Below, in pieces: positions 16,794 to 27,146 of a stretch of DNA of 64,000 bases (positions within the stretch are counted from its first letter, which is position 1; each line of letters begins with the position of its first letter). Origin of the DNA: CAVZCK01 sp963773735 (GTDB taxonomy: Bacteria; Pseudomonadota; Alphaproteobacteria; Rhizobiales; Rhodomicrobiaceae). Both the position numbers and the translations under genes were made by a program. The notes beneath the pieces are model-generated. The model searched no databases, was not told where the DNA came from, and was given only the letters and a program-made list of their open reading frames with translations. The DNA lies in assembly GCA_963773735.1 (NCBI GenBank), contig CAVZCK010000016.1, positions 1 through 64,000 of the forward strand. Reading direction: 5' to 3'.

Positions 16794-17709
16794 GCATCCC
16801 AGACCGCGTTAAGCCGCCCGGTCTCCTGCTGAAGCATTTCGACGAAGGCTCTCGCAGCGTGCGATAGCACGCGCCGCGACGGCTCGATCAGCACGAGATC
16901 GACCGGCAGCACCGGCTCGACGATCGGGTTTATGGTCAGAAGCGGGCGTTCGACATCGGAGACCATCATAATGCCCGGCAGGATGGCGACCCAATCGGAA
17001 TTGGCGACGAAATCCAAGCGTGCCGAGCATGGCGTCGAGCTCGATCGTGCGTTCGATCGGAATGCCGTTGGAGACGAGGTAGCTTTCGAGCAGCGTGCGC
17101 CGCGCATTCTGTGCGCCGGGCATGACCAGCTTCAACGGCGCCAGCGCCTTGAGGCCCGAGCGGGCTGCATATGGGCTGAGCCCGGACCGCGGCCGCGACA
17201 CCAGCACCTCGGGCGTGCTGAGGAAACAGCCGGCTTTTCAGACCGGCGAGGCCGGGGAAGCCGGGAACGACGGCGAAATCCAAGGCCCCCGCCCGCGCCT
17301 GGCCGGTGAGCACGGCGCTATAGGCCTCGACGATACGCAACCGAACATTCGGGTGCGCCTCAATGAAACGCGAGAGCGTCGGCGCGAGCGTACAGCGCGT
17401 CATGGTCGGCATGAGGCCCACGGCAATCTCACCCGTCAGCCCGCCGGCATAGCTGCGCACGGAATTGTCGGCGACCTGATAGGCGCGCAAAAGCTCCACG
17501 CAGCGCCGGTAATAGCTTTCGCCGGCCGGGGTGGGCGTGACGGTGCCGCGGTCGCGCGAGAATAGCCGCGCGCCGAAGCGGTCTTCCAGCTTACGGATAT
17601 GCTGGGAGACGCCAGATTGCGTGGCGTGCTCGCGCTCGGCCGCCGCCGTAAAGGAGCGTTCCTCGTAAACAGCGACGAAAAGGCGTATGTCTTTCAGGCT
17701 TTCGGACAT
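16757..17709 (-). CDS. LysR-family transcriptional regulator, frameshifted
   Basis: Winged-helix HTH at the N-terminus (LKDIRLFVAVYEERSFTAAA, ATQSGVSQHIRKLEDRFGAR) and a LysR substrate-binding domain (GEIAVGLMPTMTRCTLAPTL). Two single extra bases shift the frame, near 17226 (KSRLF to STPEVLVSRPRSG) and near 17015 (AMLGTL to DFVANSDWVAILPG). It is divergent from the flavin reductase / luciferase-like pair, the usual arrangement for a LysR activator of an adjacent catabolic operon. Confidence 0.85.
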
Positions 17710-17839
17710 GGCCCCTATCAAATTTTCTAATCAAGCGCAGCACAACATATTATTGGGCCAGCGCTTATGCCGCACGTACTTTCGATTGAGGGCGGGGCGA
17801 GCCGCGCGCCGCCCTGGGATCGGGAGGAAGCAGACAGAA

Positions 17840-18403
17840 ATGACGGTGCATATGCCGGAGACGGTCAAACAGCCGATCGACGAGCGCCATTTGCGCAATG
17901 CGCTCGGCCGCTTTGCCACCGGCGTCACGGTGATCACCACGCGCACCCCTTCGGGCAAGCTCGAAGGGCTGACGGCGAACTCCTTCGCCGCGGTCTCGCT
18001 CGACCCGCCGCTCGTCTCCTGGAGCCTGAAGCGCGCCGCGCCCTCCTTCCCCAGCTTCCTCGCCGCCCGGCATTTCGCCGTCAATGTGCTCTGCGCCGAC
18101 CAGCATGCGCTGTGCCGGCATTTCGCCACGCCGCGGCTCGACAAATTCGAAGACATTTCCTTCGAGCCAGGGCTGCATGGCGCGCCGCTCCTTGCCGGGT
18201 GCCTCGCCAGCTTCGAATGCCGCACCGAGACCACCATCGAGGGCGGCGATCACATGATCTTTCTCGGCCGGGTGATGCGCGCCAGCTACCGCGAGGGCGA
18301 GCCCTTGATCTTCAGCGCCGGCCGCTTCTGCCTGCCTTCGGCGATCGAGGAGGCGGGGGCGAAGGAGAGCGCCAGCTGGTCACAGGATTGGGAAGGCCTA
18401 TGA
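17840..18403 (+). CDS. Flavin reductase family protein (monooxygenase reductase component)
   Basis: FMN-binding split-barrel protein of 187 residues: RHLRNALGRFATGVTVITTR, GLTANSFAAVSLDPPLVSWS, FAVNVLCADQHALCRHFA and FECRTETTIEGGDHMIFLGR. It reduces FMN with NAD(P)H and hands it to a partner oxygenase. The stop overlaps the start of the luciferase-like gene (ATGA), so the two form a two-component monooxygenase. Ribosome binding site gggagga. Confidence 0.92.
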   Translation: MTVHMPETVKQPIDERHLRNALGRFATGVTVITTRTPSGKLEGLTANSFAAVSLDPPLVSWSLKRAAPSFPSFLAARHFAVNVLCADQHALCRHFATPRLDKFEDISFEPGLHGAPLLAGCLASFECRTETTIEGGDHMIFLGRVMRASYREGEPLIFSAGRFCLPSAIEEAGAKESASWSQDWEGL

Positions 18404-19503
18404 AACTCGGTTTTTTCACCATGCCGATCCACCCGCTCGGCCGCAAGCTCACCGAGGTGTTTCGGGAGGACCGCGAGCTGGCGCTGATCGCCGACCGGCT
18501 GGGCTTCACGGAGGGCTATTTCGGCGAGCACATCACCGACGCCGCCGAGACCATTACCTCGGCGCTGATCTTCATCGCCTGGGTGCTGAACGATACCAAG
18601 ACCATCAAGCTCGGCACCGGCACGGTCAATCTGCCCAACCACCATCCGGCCATGGTCGCCGCCGAGGTGGCGATGCTCGATCATATGGCGGAAGGGCGCT
18701 TCCTGTTCGGCATCCGCCGGGCGGCCTCTTATCCGACGCCGAGCTGTTCGGCAATCTGGACAAGGACCGCACGGCGATGTTCGTCGAGGCGATCAACCAC
18801 ATTCTCGCCATCTGGGCGGGCGAGCCGCCCTATGATCTGAAAGGCGACTATTGGACCATCTCGATCGCCCAGCAGACCATCAAGGAGATCGGCCAGGGCT
18901 ATATTCACAAGCCCTATCAGCGTCCGCATCCCCCGATCATGGTGACGGCGGTCGCCCCCTTCTCCAAGGGCGTCACCGAGGCCGCCGCGCGCGGCTGGGA
19001 GCCGATCTCGGCGAATTTCCTCTTGCCGATCTGGGTGAAATCGCACTGGCCGAAATATGCCGAGGGCTGCGAGAAGGGCGGGCGCAAGGCCGATCCCGCC
19101 AATTGGCGCATCGCCAAGAGCATTTTCGTCGCCGAGGATCTGGCAACGGCGAAGCGCTATGCCACCGAGCCGGGCGGGCCTTACTTCCACTATCACAATT
19201 CGCTGGTGACCAAGCTGGTCAAGAACGGCCGGGCGAACCTGTTCAAGGCCGACCAGAAGGCGCCAGACTCATCCGTCACCACCGAGGGCGCGGTGGGCGA
19301 CCTCGTCATCTGGGGCACGCCGGAGAAGGTCGCCGATGACCTCCTCGCCTTCCGCGAGACGGTCGGCGATTTCGGCACGCTGCTCTATGCCGGCTTCGAC
19401 TGGGTCGACAAGGCAGCTCGGCATCCGCTCGATGGAGCTGATGGCGGAAAAGGTGATGCCCGCCGTCAACCGCGCCATCGGCGAAAAAAGCCAGGCGGCG
19501 TGA
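18400..19503 (+). CDS. LLM-class flavin-dependent monooxygenase, frameshifted
   Basis: Bacterial-luciferase-like oxygenase of about 367 residues: MKLGFFTMPIHPLGRKLTEV, LGFTEGYFGEHITDAAETIT, KLGTGTVNLPNHHPAMVAAE, then, after a shift near 18716, DAELFGNLDKDRTAMFVEAI and HPPIMVTAVAPFSKGVTEAA. A second shift near 19420 leads to the C-terminal SMELMAEKVMPAVNRAIGEK. With the overlapping upstream flavin reductase it should form an FMNH2-dependent two-component monooxygenase (limonene/nitrilotriacetate/pyrimidine oxygenase type). Substrate not predictable. Confidence 0.88.
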
Positions 19504-19610
19504 GGGGCGCGCGCCGCGAGACATAGCTAGGCCGATCGCAGCCAATTCACGGGGCGGAGCCGCCCGCATTCGAACAAGCAGAGTGCGGCCCGCCATACAG
19601 GGAGAGCGCC

Positions 19611-20573
19611 ATGGATCTTCGCAGCATCCGGGCCTTTGTGCGGGTCGCCGAGCTCGGCAGCATCACGCGCGCGTCCCGGGATCTCGGCATCGTGCAACCC
19701 GCCCTCAGCCGCCACATCCAGCGCATCGAGACGGAACTCGGCGCGCGGCTGCTGGTGCGGCTGCCGCGCGGCGTTCAGCTTACTCTGGAGGGGCGTCGCT
19801 TTTTGCAGCACGGCCGGCGCATCCTGCATGAGGTGGCGCAGGCCGCCAGCACGCTGGCTGCGGAAAATGAATGCGTGGGCCGCGTGACGGTCGGCCTTTC
19901 GCCGACGCTCGCGCCGATACTGGCGCCGGGGATCATCGAGCGCTGCTCGGCGAAGTTCCCGGCGGTGACGCTGAAGATCTACGAGGAATTCACCCGAAGG
20001 CTGATCGGCGACATGTTGAACGGGCAGTTCGATATCGTGCTGCTGACCAATCCGCCGCCCATGCGCGCCGCGGCGACGCTGCCCGTGCTGACCGAGCAGA
20101 TGGTCGTGATCACGGGTCCGCAGGCGCGCGGCATCGCGCCGGAGCTGAGTCTTGAAGAACTCGCCAATACGCCGCTTCTGATCACGGAGGGCATTCGCGC
20201 CCTCGTCGAGCATCAGCTCGCCGCTCATGGCGGGACGCTGCAGATCGCCATGGAGATCGACGCCATCGAGGCGATCCGCCGTATGGTGATGGCGGGACAG
20301 GGCAGCTCGATCCTGCCGGTCTCGGCGGTCAGGGAATACATCGAGGCGGGGCGAATCAGCGCGGCGACGGTCGCCGGCGTCGATCTGAGCCGCAGCCTCG
20401 TCCTTGTGACCATGGGCGAAGCGGGAACCTGGCCGGCCGTGCGCGCCGTATCCGGCCTCATCCTCGCCGAAATCGAAGGGTTGAGCCAGCGCGGCCTGTT
20501 TGCACCGCTCCGGGTGCAGCCGGCTCCACCGGCTGCAGTCGTACCGCTCCGTCCGGCGAAGGCGGCCGGTTAA
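19611..20573 (+). CDS. LysR-family transcriptional regulator
   Basis: Intact regulator of 320 residues. HTH: MDLRSIRAFVRVAELGSITR, ASRDLGIVQPALSRHIQRIE, TELGARLLVRLPRGVQLTLE. The effector domain opens GRVTVGLSPTLAPILAPGII. The type resembles the NAC/CatR-like subgroup with a long C-terminal tail rich in proline (APLRVQPAPPAAVVPLRP). Ribosome binding site gggagagc. It points toward the convergent TctA gene, and probably controls the monooxygenase or the tricarboxylate-type transporter nearby. Confidence 0.92.
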   Translation: MDLRSIRAFVRVAELGSITRASRDLGIVQPALSRHIQRIETELGARLLVRLPRGVQLTLEGRRFLQHGRRILHEVAQAASTLAAENECVGRVTVGLSPTLAPILAPGIIERCSAKFPAVTLKIYEEFTRRLIGDMLNGQFDIVLLTNPPPMRAAATLPVLTEQMVVITGPQARGIAPELSLEELANTPLLITEGIRALVEHQLAAHGGTLQIAMEIDAIEAIRRMVMAGQGSSILPVSAVREYIEAGRISAATVAGVDLSRSLVLVTMGEAGTWPAVRAVSGLILAEIEGLSQRGLFAPLRVQPAPPAAVVPLRPAKAAG

Positions 20574-20611
20574 AACGGCGTCAACTTACGCGCAGTGCTA
20601 TTTCTTTTGAT

Positions 20612-20665
20612 GTCGTCCCGGATCTGCGGTGCACCGATAAATCGCTGCGCTGCGTCCGGGACGAC
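20612..20665. repeat. Palindromic repeat between convergent genes
   Basis: gtcgtcccggat...gcgtccgggacgac forms a long hairpin related to the ends of repeat family 1. Placed between the convergent lysR and tctA genes, it may also act as a bidirectional transcription stop. Confidence 0.6.
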
Positions 20666-20682
20666 TTTCAGATTTCGCCCGA

Positions 20683-22186
20683 TCAGCTTTCCTCGAACGC
20701 GCGCTCCCTTGCTACGCGGATCGAGGGCGCCGCAAGTATGACGATCAGAATGGCGGCCAAAACAAGGAATGTCGCGCTGATCGGGCGCTCGACGAACACC
20801 GCCAGACTGCCATGCGAGATCAGTAGTGCGCGGCGCATATTCTCCTCGATCAGCGGCCCTAGAATGACGCCGAGCAGCAGAGGTGCGGGCTCGCAGCGCA
20901 GCCGGTAGAGCACATAGCCGATCAGGCCGAAGCCGCTGGCAATCACGACGTCCAGTGAGCTGTTATTGATGCTGTAGACGCCCACAGCGCACACCAGCAG
21001 GATTGCCGGATAGAGATAGCGGTAGGGCACGGTCAACAGCCGCGCCCAGATGCCGACGAGCGGCAAATTGAGGATGACGAGCATCAGATTGCCGACCCAC
21101 ATGCTGGCTATCACACCCCAGAACAGGTCGGGCTTGTCACGCATCAATTGCGGACCAGGGTTCAGCCCCTGCATCATCAGTGCACCGATCATCAGAGCCA
21201 TGACCGGATTGGAGGGCAGGCCCAGCGTCAGCAGCGGGATGAAGGAGGTCTGCGCCGCGGCGTTGTTCGCGGCCTCCGGCGAGGCGACGCCTTCTATGGC
21301 CCTGCTCCCGAAGCGCTCCGGATGCGAGGAGACTTTTTTCTCCAGCGCATAGGCCGAGAAGGACGACAGCACCGGCCCGCCTCCCGGCAGGATGCCGAGC
21401 GCGGAGCCGAGAATGGTGCCGCGCAAGGTCGGCGCGAAGATCGAGCGCAGCTCCGCCCATGTCGGCCAAAGCCGAAGCTTGGTATCCAGCCGGGAGCGGT
21501 CGGCCTCCTTGCGCTCCAGATTGCAGATGGTCTCGCCAATACCGAAAATACCCATGGCGATGACGGCGAAATCGATGCCGTCATCGAATTGCGGAATGCC
21601 GAAAGTGAAGCGCGGCACGCTGGTGTTGACGTCGATGCCGATCATCCCGAGCAGCATGCCGATCAGGATCATGCCGATCGCCTTGGTGACGGAGCCATGG
21701 GCGAGGATCACCGCCCCGATAAGGCCGAACAGCATCAGCGAACAATAGTCCGCCGGGCCGAAATCGAGCGCGACCTCCGCCAGCGAGGGCGCCGCCAACG
21801 CAATGACGAAAGTGGCCGAAGGTGCCGGCGAAGAAGGAGGCGAGCGCCGCGGTGGCGAGAGCGAGGCCGGCCTTGCCCTGCCGCGCCATCTGATAACCCT
21901 CGATGGCGGTCACGACCGACGAGGACTCGCCTGGAAGGTTGACCAGAATCGCCGTGGTCGAGCCGCCATATTGCGCGCCGTAATAGATGCCGGCGAGCAT
22001 GATCATCGCCTGCTGCGGACCCAGGGTGAAGGTGATCGGCAAGAGGATCGAGATCGTGGCGACGGGGCCAAGACCGGGCAGCACGCCGATGAAAGTGCCG
22101 AGCACGGCGCCGATGAAGCCGTAGAGCAGGTTGATCGGCAAGAGCGCGATCGAGAAGCCGAAATAAAGATGCTGGAGAAAGCTCAT
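20683..22186 (-). CDS. tctA: Tripartite tricarboxylate transporter permease TctA, frameshifted
   Basis: Large membrane subunit (about 500 residues) of a TctABC-type, solute-binding-protein-dependent secondary transporter. N-terminal half: FIGVLPGLGPVATISILLPI, GIYYGAQYGGSTTAILVNLP, the TctA signature. After one extra base near 21808 the rest follows: GMLLGMIGIDVNTSVPRFTF, LGILPGGGPVLSSFSAYALE, EGVASPEAANNAAAQTSFIP, LGLPSNPVMALMIGALMMQG. tctB lies immediately upstream. No TctC binding protein gene is present nearby, so the substrate cannot be guessed from context. Confidence 0.9.
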
Positions 22187-22195
22187 GGCAGGTTT

Positions 22196-22642
22196 TCACT
22201 CCGGCCAAAGATGGATGGGAAGGCCGAGACCCCACCAGAAGATGCCGCCGGTGATGACGATCAGGCACACCGCCAGGACCAGCGTCTCGACGACATGGAA
22301 ATCCCGATCCGCAAGCCTTGCAGGTATCACCAAGGCACTGGTGGCCAGCACAAGCCCGACCTGATCGATCAACAAGCCGAAGGCGGTCGTGCTCACAAGC
22401 ACCAGGATCACCGCGCGGGGATCGACCAGCCCGATCGGCTCATCCGGCAAGGTGAGCGATTTGGCGAGTAGAATGAGGCCCAGCCCGATCAGCCCGACGC
22501 TGACCAGCGTGGGAAAGAAGCCGGCTCCCGGGCGCACGATCGTGCCAACTGCGTAATGGTCGAGGGAATAGATGAGCGCGGCAAAGCCGAGCGCCAGGAA
22601 CAGGATGGCGGTCAAAAGATCGCTGGAATTGCGGATGTGCAT
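22196..22642 (-). CDS. tctB: Tripartite tricarboxylate transporter small permease TctB
   Basis: Protein of 148 residues with four predicted membrane segments: LTAILFLALGFAALIYSL, GAGFFPTLVSVGLIGLGLIL, AVILVLVSTTAFGLLIDQVG and LAVCLIVITGGIFWWGLGLP. The GAGFFP motif is typical of TctB. Ribosome binding site ggaggcc before the ATG. It is followed after 9 bases by tctA and overlaps the tail of the LivH frame by about 30 bases. Confidence 0.88.
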   Translation of the reverse strand: MHIRNSSDLLTAILFLALGFAALIYSLDHYAVGTIVRPGAGFFPTLVSVGLIGLGLILLAKSLTLPDEPIGLVDPRAVILVLVSTTAFGLLIDQVGLVLATSALVIPARLADRDFHVVETLVLAVCLIVITGGIFWWGLGLPIHLWPE

Positions 22643-23553
22643 GTGGCCTCCATCGTCGCGGCAACCGAAGCGCCCCGCCGCCCTGCTGGCTTCAAGGCCG
22701 GCCGGAAGGCCAGCGTCAGGAGCAGGAAGCCGAACGAGACGGCGGGCGCCCAGGAGGGGCCGTAGAAAGTCGAGGTGATGCTTTCCACGATGCCGATCAG
22801 CATCGCGCCGATCAACGTGCCGGTCAGGCTGCCGAGACCGCCCAGCACGCAGATGGCGAAGACGCGCCCGATATATTCGCGGCCGATCGAGGGCTCGAGC
22901 GGGCCGATAATGATGAGAAACGCGCCCGCGATCGCGGCTGTGGCGATGGAGATGCCGAAGACGATGCGCTTGATCTTGACCGGATCGACCGCCATCAGCC
23001 GCAGGGCAAGCTGGTCCTGCGACACTGCCATGATGGCGCGGCCGATGAAGGTCCGTGACAGGAAGAGCTGGAGCGCGCCGAACAGGGCGAGCGAGACAAC
23101 GCAAGGAATCAGCATACGCAGCGGCAGGTCGAAAGAGCCGAAGCGGAGCGTCTGATCAACGTAAGGCGCCTGGACATACCGGTAATCGACGCCGAAGACG
23201 AGCACGAGCGTCACCTCCGTCACGAACAGCACGCCGAAGAAGAAGGCGAGGCCGCGCAGTGCCTCCTGCCCCCGCTTCTCGAAAAAGGTGTAATAGACCT
23301 GATAGACGGCAAGGCCGAGCGCATAGAAGACCGGCAGCATCAACAGACTCGCCAGGACGGGATCGATGCCGAGCTAGATGTTGAGATAGTAGGCGGCGTA
23401 GGAGCCGATGATGATGAACGCCGGATGCGCGATATTGACGATGTCGAGCATGCCGAAGGAAATCGAAATGCCGATCGTGGCCGCGGTGTAGAACCCGCCG
23501 AGCAGCACACCGGCTACGACGGCGTTGACAAGCAGAGTGAGGTCAATCTCCAT
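22612..23553 (-). pseudogene. Branched-chain amino acid ABC transporter permease LivH-like, with internal amber codon
   Basis: LivH-type permease: MEIDLTLLVNAVVAGVLLGG, GISISFGMLDIVNIAHPAFI, GSYAAYYLNI, then an in-frame TAG (23374-23376) and, without frame change, LGIDPVLASLLMLPVFYALG through SRTFIGRAIMAVSQDQLALR and GGLGSLTGTLIGAMLIGIVE. Everything else is full length. LivM, LivF, LivG and a binding protein are absent, and the C-terminal codons run into tctB, so this is probably what is left of a larger liv-type operon. A sequencing substitution at the stop codon cannot be excluded. Confidence 0.8.
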
Positions 23554-24062
23554 GCGGCGGCCGGCTCTCACAGGCCTCGGCGCGACAAGGCGCGGTCGTG
23601 ACGTCTCAGCGCCCTGCACCGGCGACGAGCCTTAGGCAGATCCCCCGTCGATCCATGCATCGCAACACTAAGCGGTTCCGGCATTCCTCCCCCTATTTCG
23701 CCGCGCATCTTTACTGGAGCCATGACAGGTCCCGCGCGTGCGCTATGGCCAAGTCTGTATCATGCAACCGCACCTGGCCAGTGCCTTGTGATGACAGGAG
23801 AATGGAGAATTGTCGAGCGGGCAATGATACCGGATTTGGATTGCCGTCTGCGCGCCGTCTGGCACGCTCTTGCGCATGCCGGATCGCTCTGGCCGAAGCG
23901 GATGCCAGATTGGGCATTTCATCGACATTTCGCTCGGGGGTTGGTTTCCATCCGCATGTGCATCTTGGAACCCAGACGCCGCTCAGGCGTTTGTCGGCCG
24001 AGTGGGTGTCGATGCCGCCGTCCAGGCGAAAACAGAAAATAGGAGTGGGGCCGAAGAAGAAG
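23554..24062. other. Intergenic region, 509 bases
   Basis: Divergent promoter region between the livH-like gene and the small membrane protein / PQQ dehydrogenase pair. No convincing coding content, repeat or regulator motif was found. A sigma-54-like string at 23860 has the wrong spacing. Confidence 0.5.
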
Positions 24063-24449
24063 ATGAACGGAAATTTTGCACGTTCAGCGTATGGCGTATG
24101 GCTTCTAACCCTAGCTTCGCTGGCCGGTCTCGCCCTTTCGATTTTCAATTATTTCTGGACCGGCAATGGCATTCACGGAACGCCCGGCGCGCTTCTGGCC
24201 GTTATCTCGTCCGCGCTGATGGTCCTGGCCACCATTGCACTCATGCTCTGGCCCGATATGCCGCGTTGGCTGCACATCACACTAGTCGTGCTGATTGCGC
24301 TCGATCTCGCGGGCACGGCCTTTGCCGCCTACATGCTCGACGCATACTGGGTGGTGGGGGCAATGGCCGCCGCGCTCGTCGGCTGGGTTCTTCACCTGAC
24401 CGCAGATCCCTCACCGCATGACGTGCCCGCCGGCGCCCTAAGCTCGTGA
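24063..24449 (+). CDS. Small four-helix membrane protein, probable anchor partner of the PQQ dehydrogenase
   Basis: Protein of 128 residues with four hydrophobic segments (VWLLTLASLAGLALSIFNYF, LLAVISSALMVLATIALML, ITLVVLIALDLAGTAFAAYM, VVGAMAAALVGWVL). The start follows gaagaaga. The PQQ dehydrogenase gene begins 8 bases after the stop. Membrane-bound glucose/quinate-type PQQ dehydrogenases normally carry an N-terminal membrane domain of this size fused to the propeller; here it appears to be a separate gene and the propeller has a signal peptide instead. Function as anchor or quinone-site partner is an inference. Confidence 0.75.
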   Translation: MNGNFARSAYGVWLLTLASLAGLALSIFNYFWTGNGIHGTPGALLAVISSALMVLATIALMLWPDMPRWLHITLVVLIALDLAGTAFAAYMLDAYWVVGAMAAALVGWVLHLTADPSPHDVPAGALSS

Positions 24450-24457
24450 GATATACC

Positions 24458-26501
24458 ATGAAGACGATCTCCTTCTGCACGCTGGCCTGCGCGTTTTTCC
24501 TGGCTGGCCAGGCAATGGCCCAGAACGCCACTCAGCAGCCGCAAACCGCCGCTCCCGCGACCGGCGGCAATGCCGCGCCACCTTCGGCGGCACCGGCGAG
24601 TCCGCAGACGGCGCCAAGCGCTCAGCCGTCGGCCAAGACCCCGGCCCCGATCGTCGGTGCCACCCATTATGAGGGCTGGTACACCTTCAACGGCGATCTC
24701 AAGGCCCAGAAATATTCGACGCCGCCCAGATCACGCCGGAAAATGTCGGCAAGCTACAGAAGGCCTGGGAGGTCCACACCGGCGACGTATCCGACGGCAG
24801 CGGCAAGCATGCCGGCCTCCGACTGGTCGGCGACGCCCCTATTCGTCAACAACACCGTCTATGTCGCGACGCCGTTCTACCGGATCTTCGCGCTGGAGCC
24901 CGGACACCGGCAAGGTCAAGTGGATCTACGACACCCATGCGGTGCTGAAGGCGGAAACGCAGCCGGATCTGAAAACGCGCGGCGTTGCCTATTGGCAGTC
25001 CGCGGCCCCGCAGGCCGGGCAGCCTTGCCAGAAGATCGTCTATATCGGAACGATGGACGCAAAGCTCCATGCCGTGGATGCCGATACCGGCAAGCAATGC
25101 GCAGGCTTTGCCGACGGTGGCGTGCTCGACATCAACCAATGGAACAAGACCAACGACAAGTGGCCGCTCTCGATCCTGCAGCCGCCGACCGTCTACAAGG
25201 ACACGCTGTTCATCGGCTGGGCCGGCAAGGACTGGGCCGATGCCGAAGCGCCTCCCGGCCGCGTTTTCGCCGTCGATGCGCAGACCGGCAAGCTGAAGTG
25301 GACATTCGAGCGCTGCCGGAGGAGCAGGCCAAGACGACGGGCACGCCGAACGTCTGGACCAGCATGTCGGTGGACCGCGAGCACGGCATTCTCTATCTGC
25401 CGGTCAGCTCGCCGAGCCCGAATTACTACGGCGGCAACCGCAACGGAGAAGCTGCCGCTGGCCACCTCGGTCACCGCGCTCGATGCTGATACCGGAAAGG
25501 TGCATCTGGAGCCGCCAGCTCGTCCACCACGACATCTGGGACTACGACACCAACTCGGCGCCGGTGCTGGTCGACATCGACAAGGACGGCAAGACGATCC
25601 CGGCGCTCGTGCAGTCGTCCAAGCAGGGCTTCCTCTACGTGCTCAACCGGCTGACCGGTGAACCGATCTATCCGATCGAGGAGAAGCCGGTGCCGCAAAT
25701 CGATGTCCAGGGCGAGCAGAGCGCCCCGACGCAGCCCTATGTGGCGACGCCGGAGCCGGTCGTCCCCGACCAATGGCCCGGCGTTTCGACGCTCGCCGAC
25801 ATCGCCAGCTTCGGCGATTGCAGCCGCACCGCCGCCAAGCTGCGCTATGACGGCAGATTCACGCCGCCGAGCCTGAAGGGCAGCCTCGTCTACCCGGCGA
25901 CCGCCGGCGGCATCGAATGGGGCGGCGGCGCGGTTGATCCGGCAACGGACACCTATGTCGTCAACAGCTCGAGTGTTGTGCAGATCTATAGGCTTATCAC
26001 CCGCGCCGACTATGAAAAGAAGACCGGAACGGGACGGCCGACGGCTATATCCGCAAAAAGGGGCGCCCTACGGCTTCTAATCTGCACAATTTCCTCAATC
26101 GCTGGGGCATGCCGTGCTGGAAGCCCCCCTACGGCACGCTTTCGGCCTACAACCTCAATAGTGGCAAGCTGCTTTGGAAGAAGCCGTTCGGAGAGGTTCA
26201 GAAATGGGGCTTCTACATGCCCAAATCCTGGGGATCGGTGACGATCGGCGGGCCGCTGATCACCAAATCCGGTCTGATCTTCATCGGTGGCTCGATGGAC
26301 GCACGCGTGCGGGCAATCGATCTCAAATCGGGGAACGTTCTATGGCAGTCGCTCGTCGACGCGCCAGCCGTCGCCAATCCCGCCACCTATATGTATAAGG
26401 GCAAACAATATGTTGTCTTCGTGGTCGGCGGCAACGCCATCCTGAAGCCACAAGTGGCCGATCAGATCGTCGCCTACGCACTGCCGCAAAACAGCGGCTG
26501 A
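24458..26501 (+). CDS. PQQ-dependent dehydrogenase (membrane-bound glucose/quinate family), frameshifted
   Basis: Periplasmic quinoprotein of about 680 residues. Signal peptide MKTISFCTLACAFFLAGQAM with cleavage after AMA, then a Pro/Ala-rich linker. Propeller segments: YEGWYTFNGDLKAQKYST, QITPENVGKLQKAWEVHTGD, SDWSATPLFVNNTVYVATPF, YDTHAVLKAETQPDL, DTLFIGWAGKDWAD, TGTPNVWTSMSVDREHGILY, HHDIWDYDTNSAPVLVDIDK, LNRWGMPCWKPPYGTLSAYN and SWGSVTIGGPLITKSGLIFI. The frame changes at least seven times (near 24717, 24808, 24897, 25312, 25446, 25505, 26040). The HHDIWDYD and WGS...GG motifs are those of PQQ enzymes that feed electrons to ubiquinone. Sugar or quinate/shikimate oxidation is likely; PQQ synthesis genes are not in the window. 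Confidence 0.88.
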
Positions 26502-26659
26502 CGCCGCTCATTTGCCCTTGCCGGCCTCCCGCTCACCGCTCGGATGCTATTTTGGCATGGCCGCATCGCGGGCCTGCCAATTTCGAATGCCGGTTGTCAC
26601 CGTAATTCATTTGGCGGAACATTATTTGCGGCCGTCGGCCCCAAAAGGCGATCGCCGAT

Positions 26660-27146
26660 ATTCTTAGGCGGCGTAACCGCCATCGTCACCTGGAACCCGC
26701 TGCTCTCCGAAGTCGCCGCCATGCCCAATTCGACCGAGGTGTTCAACTCCTCGGCGATCCCCGGTGAGATGATCGACATCATGATGGTCAACACCAAGAC
26801 ACTGAAGGACAACCCGAATTTCGGCAAGGCCCTTGTAGGCGCCTGGTACGAGATCATGGGGCGCATGTCGTCGGACAGCAAGGAAGGCATCGCCGCGCGC
26901 ACGGAGATGGCGAAGGCGTCCGGCACCGATCTCGCCGGCTTCAACTCGCAGCTCAAGACCACATACATGTTCTACAAGCCGAGCGCGGGGGTCGCTTTCA
27001 CCAAGGACGCGAAGCTGCCGCAGACTATGACATTCGTCGCCAAGTTCCTCTTCGATCATGGCATCCTCGACCAGGGCGCAACGAGCCCGGATTTCGTCGG
27101 CGTCGAATTTCCGGGCGGCAAGACGGTCGGCGACAAGTCCAACCAT
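26660..27146 (+). pseudogene. Truncated periplasmic binding protein of urea-carboxylase-type ABC transporter
   Basis: The frame contains the C-terminal half of the 'putative urea ABC transporter substrate-binding protein' family found with urea carboxylase: VTAIVTWNPLLSEVAAMPNS, SSAIPGEMIDIMMVNTKTLK, NPNFGKALVGAWYEIMGRM, TYMFYKPSAGVAFTKDAKLP and MTFVAKFLFDHGIL. The N-terminal 200 or so residues, including the signal peptide, are missing, as are its ATPase and permease. It looks like the stump of a second urea/guanidine-type uptake system next to the complete urt operon. Confidence 0.7.

Noticed and set aside
23860..23873. Sigma-54-like string TGGCACGCTCTTGC on the + strand upstream of the small membrane protein gene
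   Set aside because: The GG and GC pairs are one base too close (9 instead of 10), which abolishes sigma-54 recognition.
23711..24148. 145-codon minus-strand frame upstream of the PQQ dehydrogenase
   Set aside because: Overlaps the start of the well-supported membrane protein on the other strand and has low-information composition.
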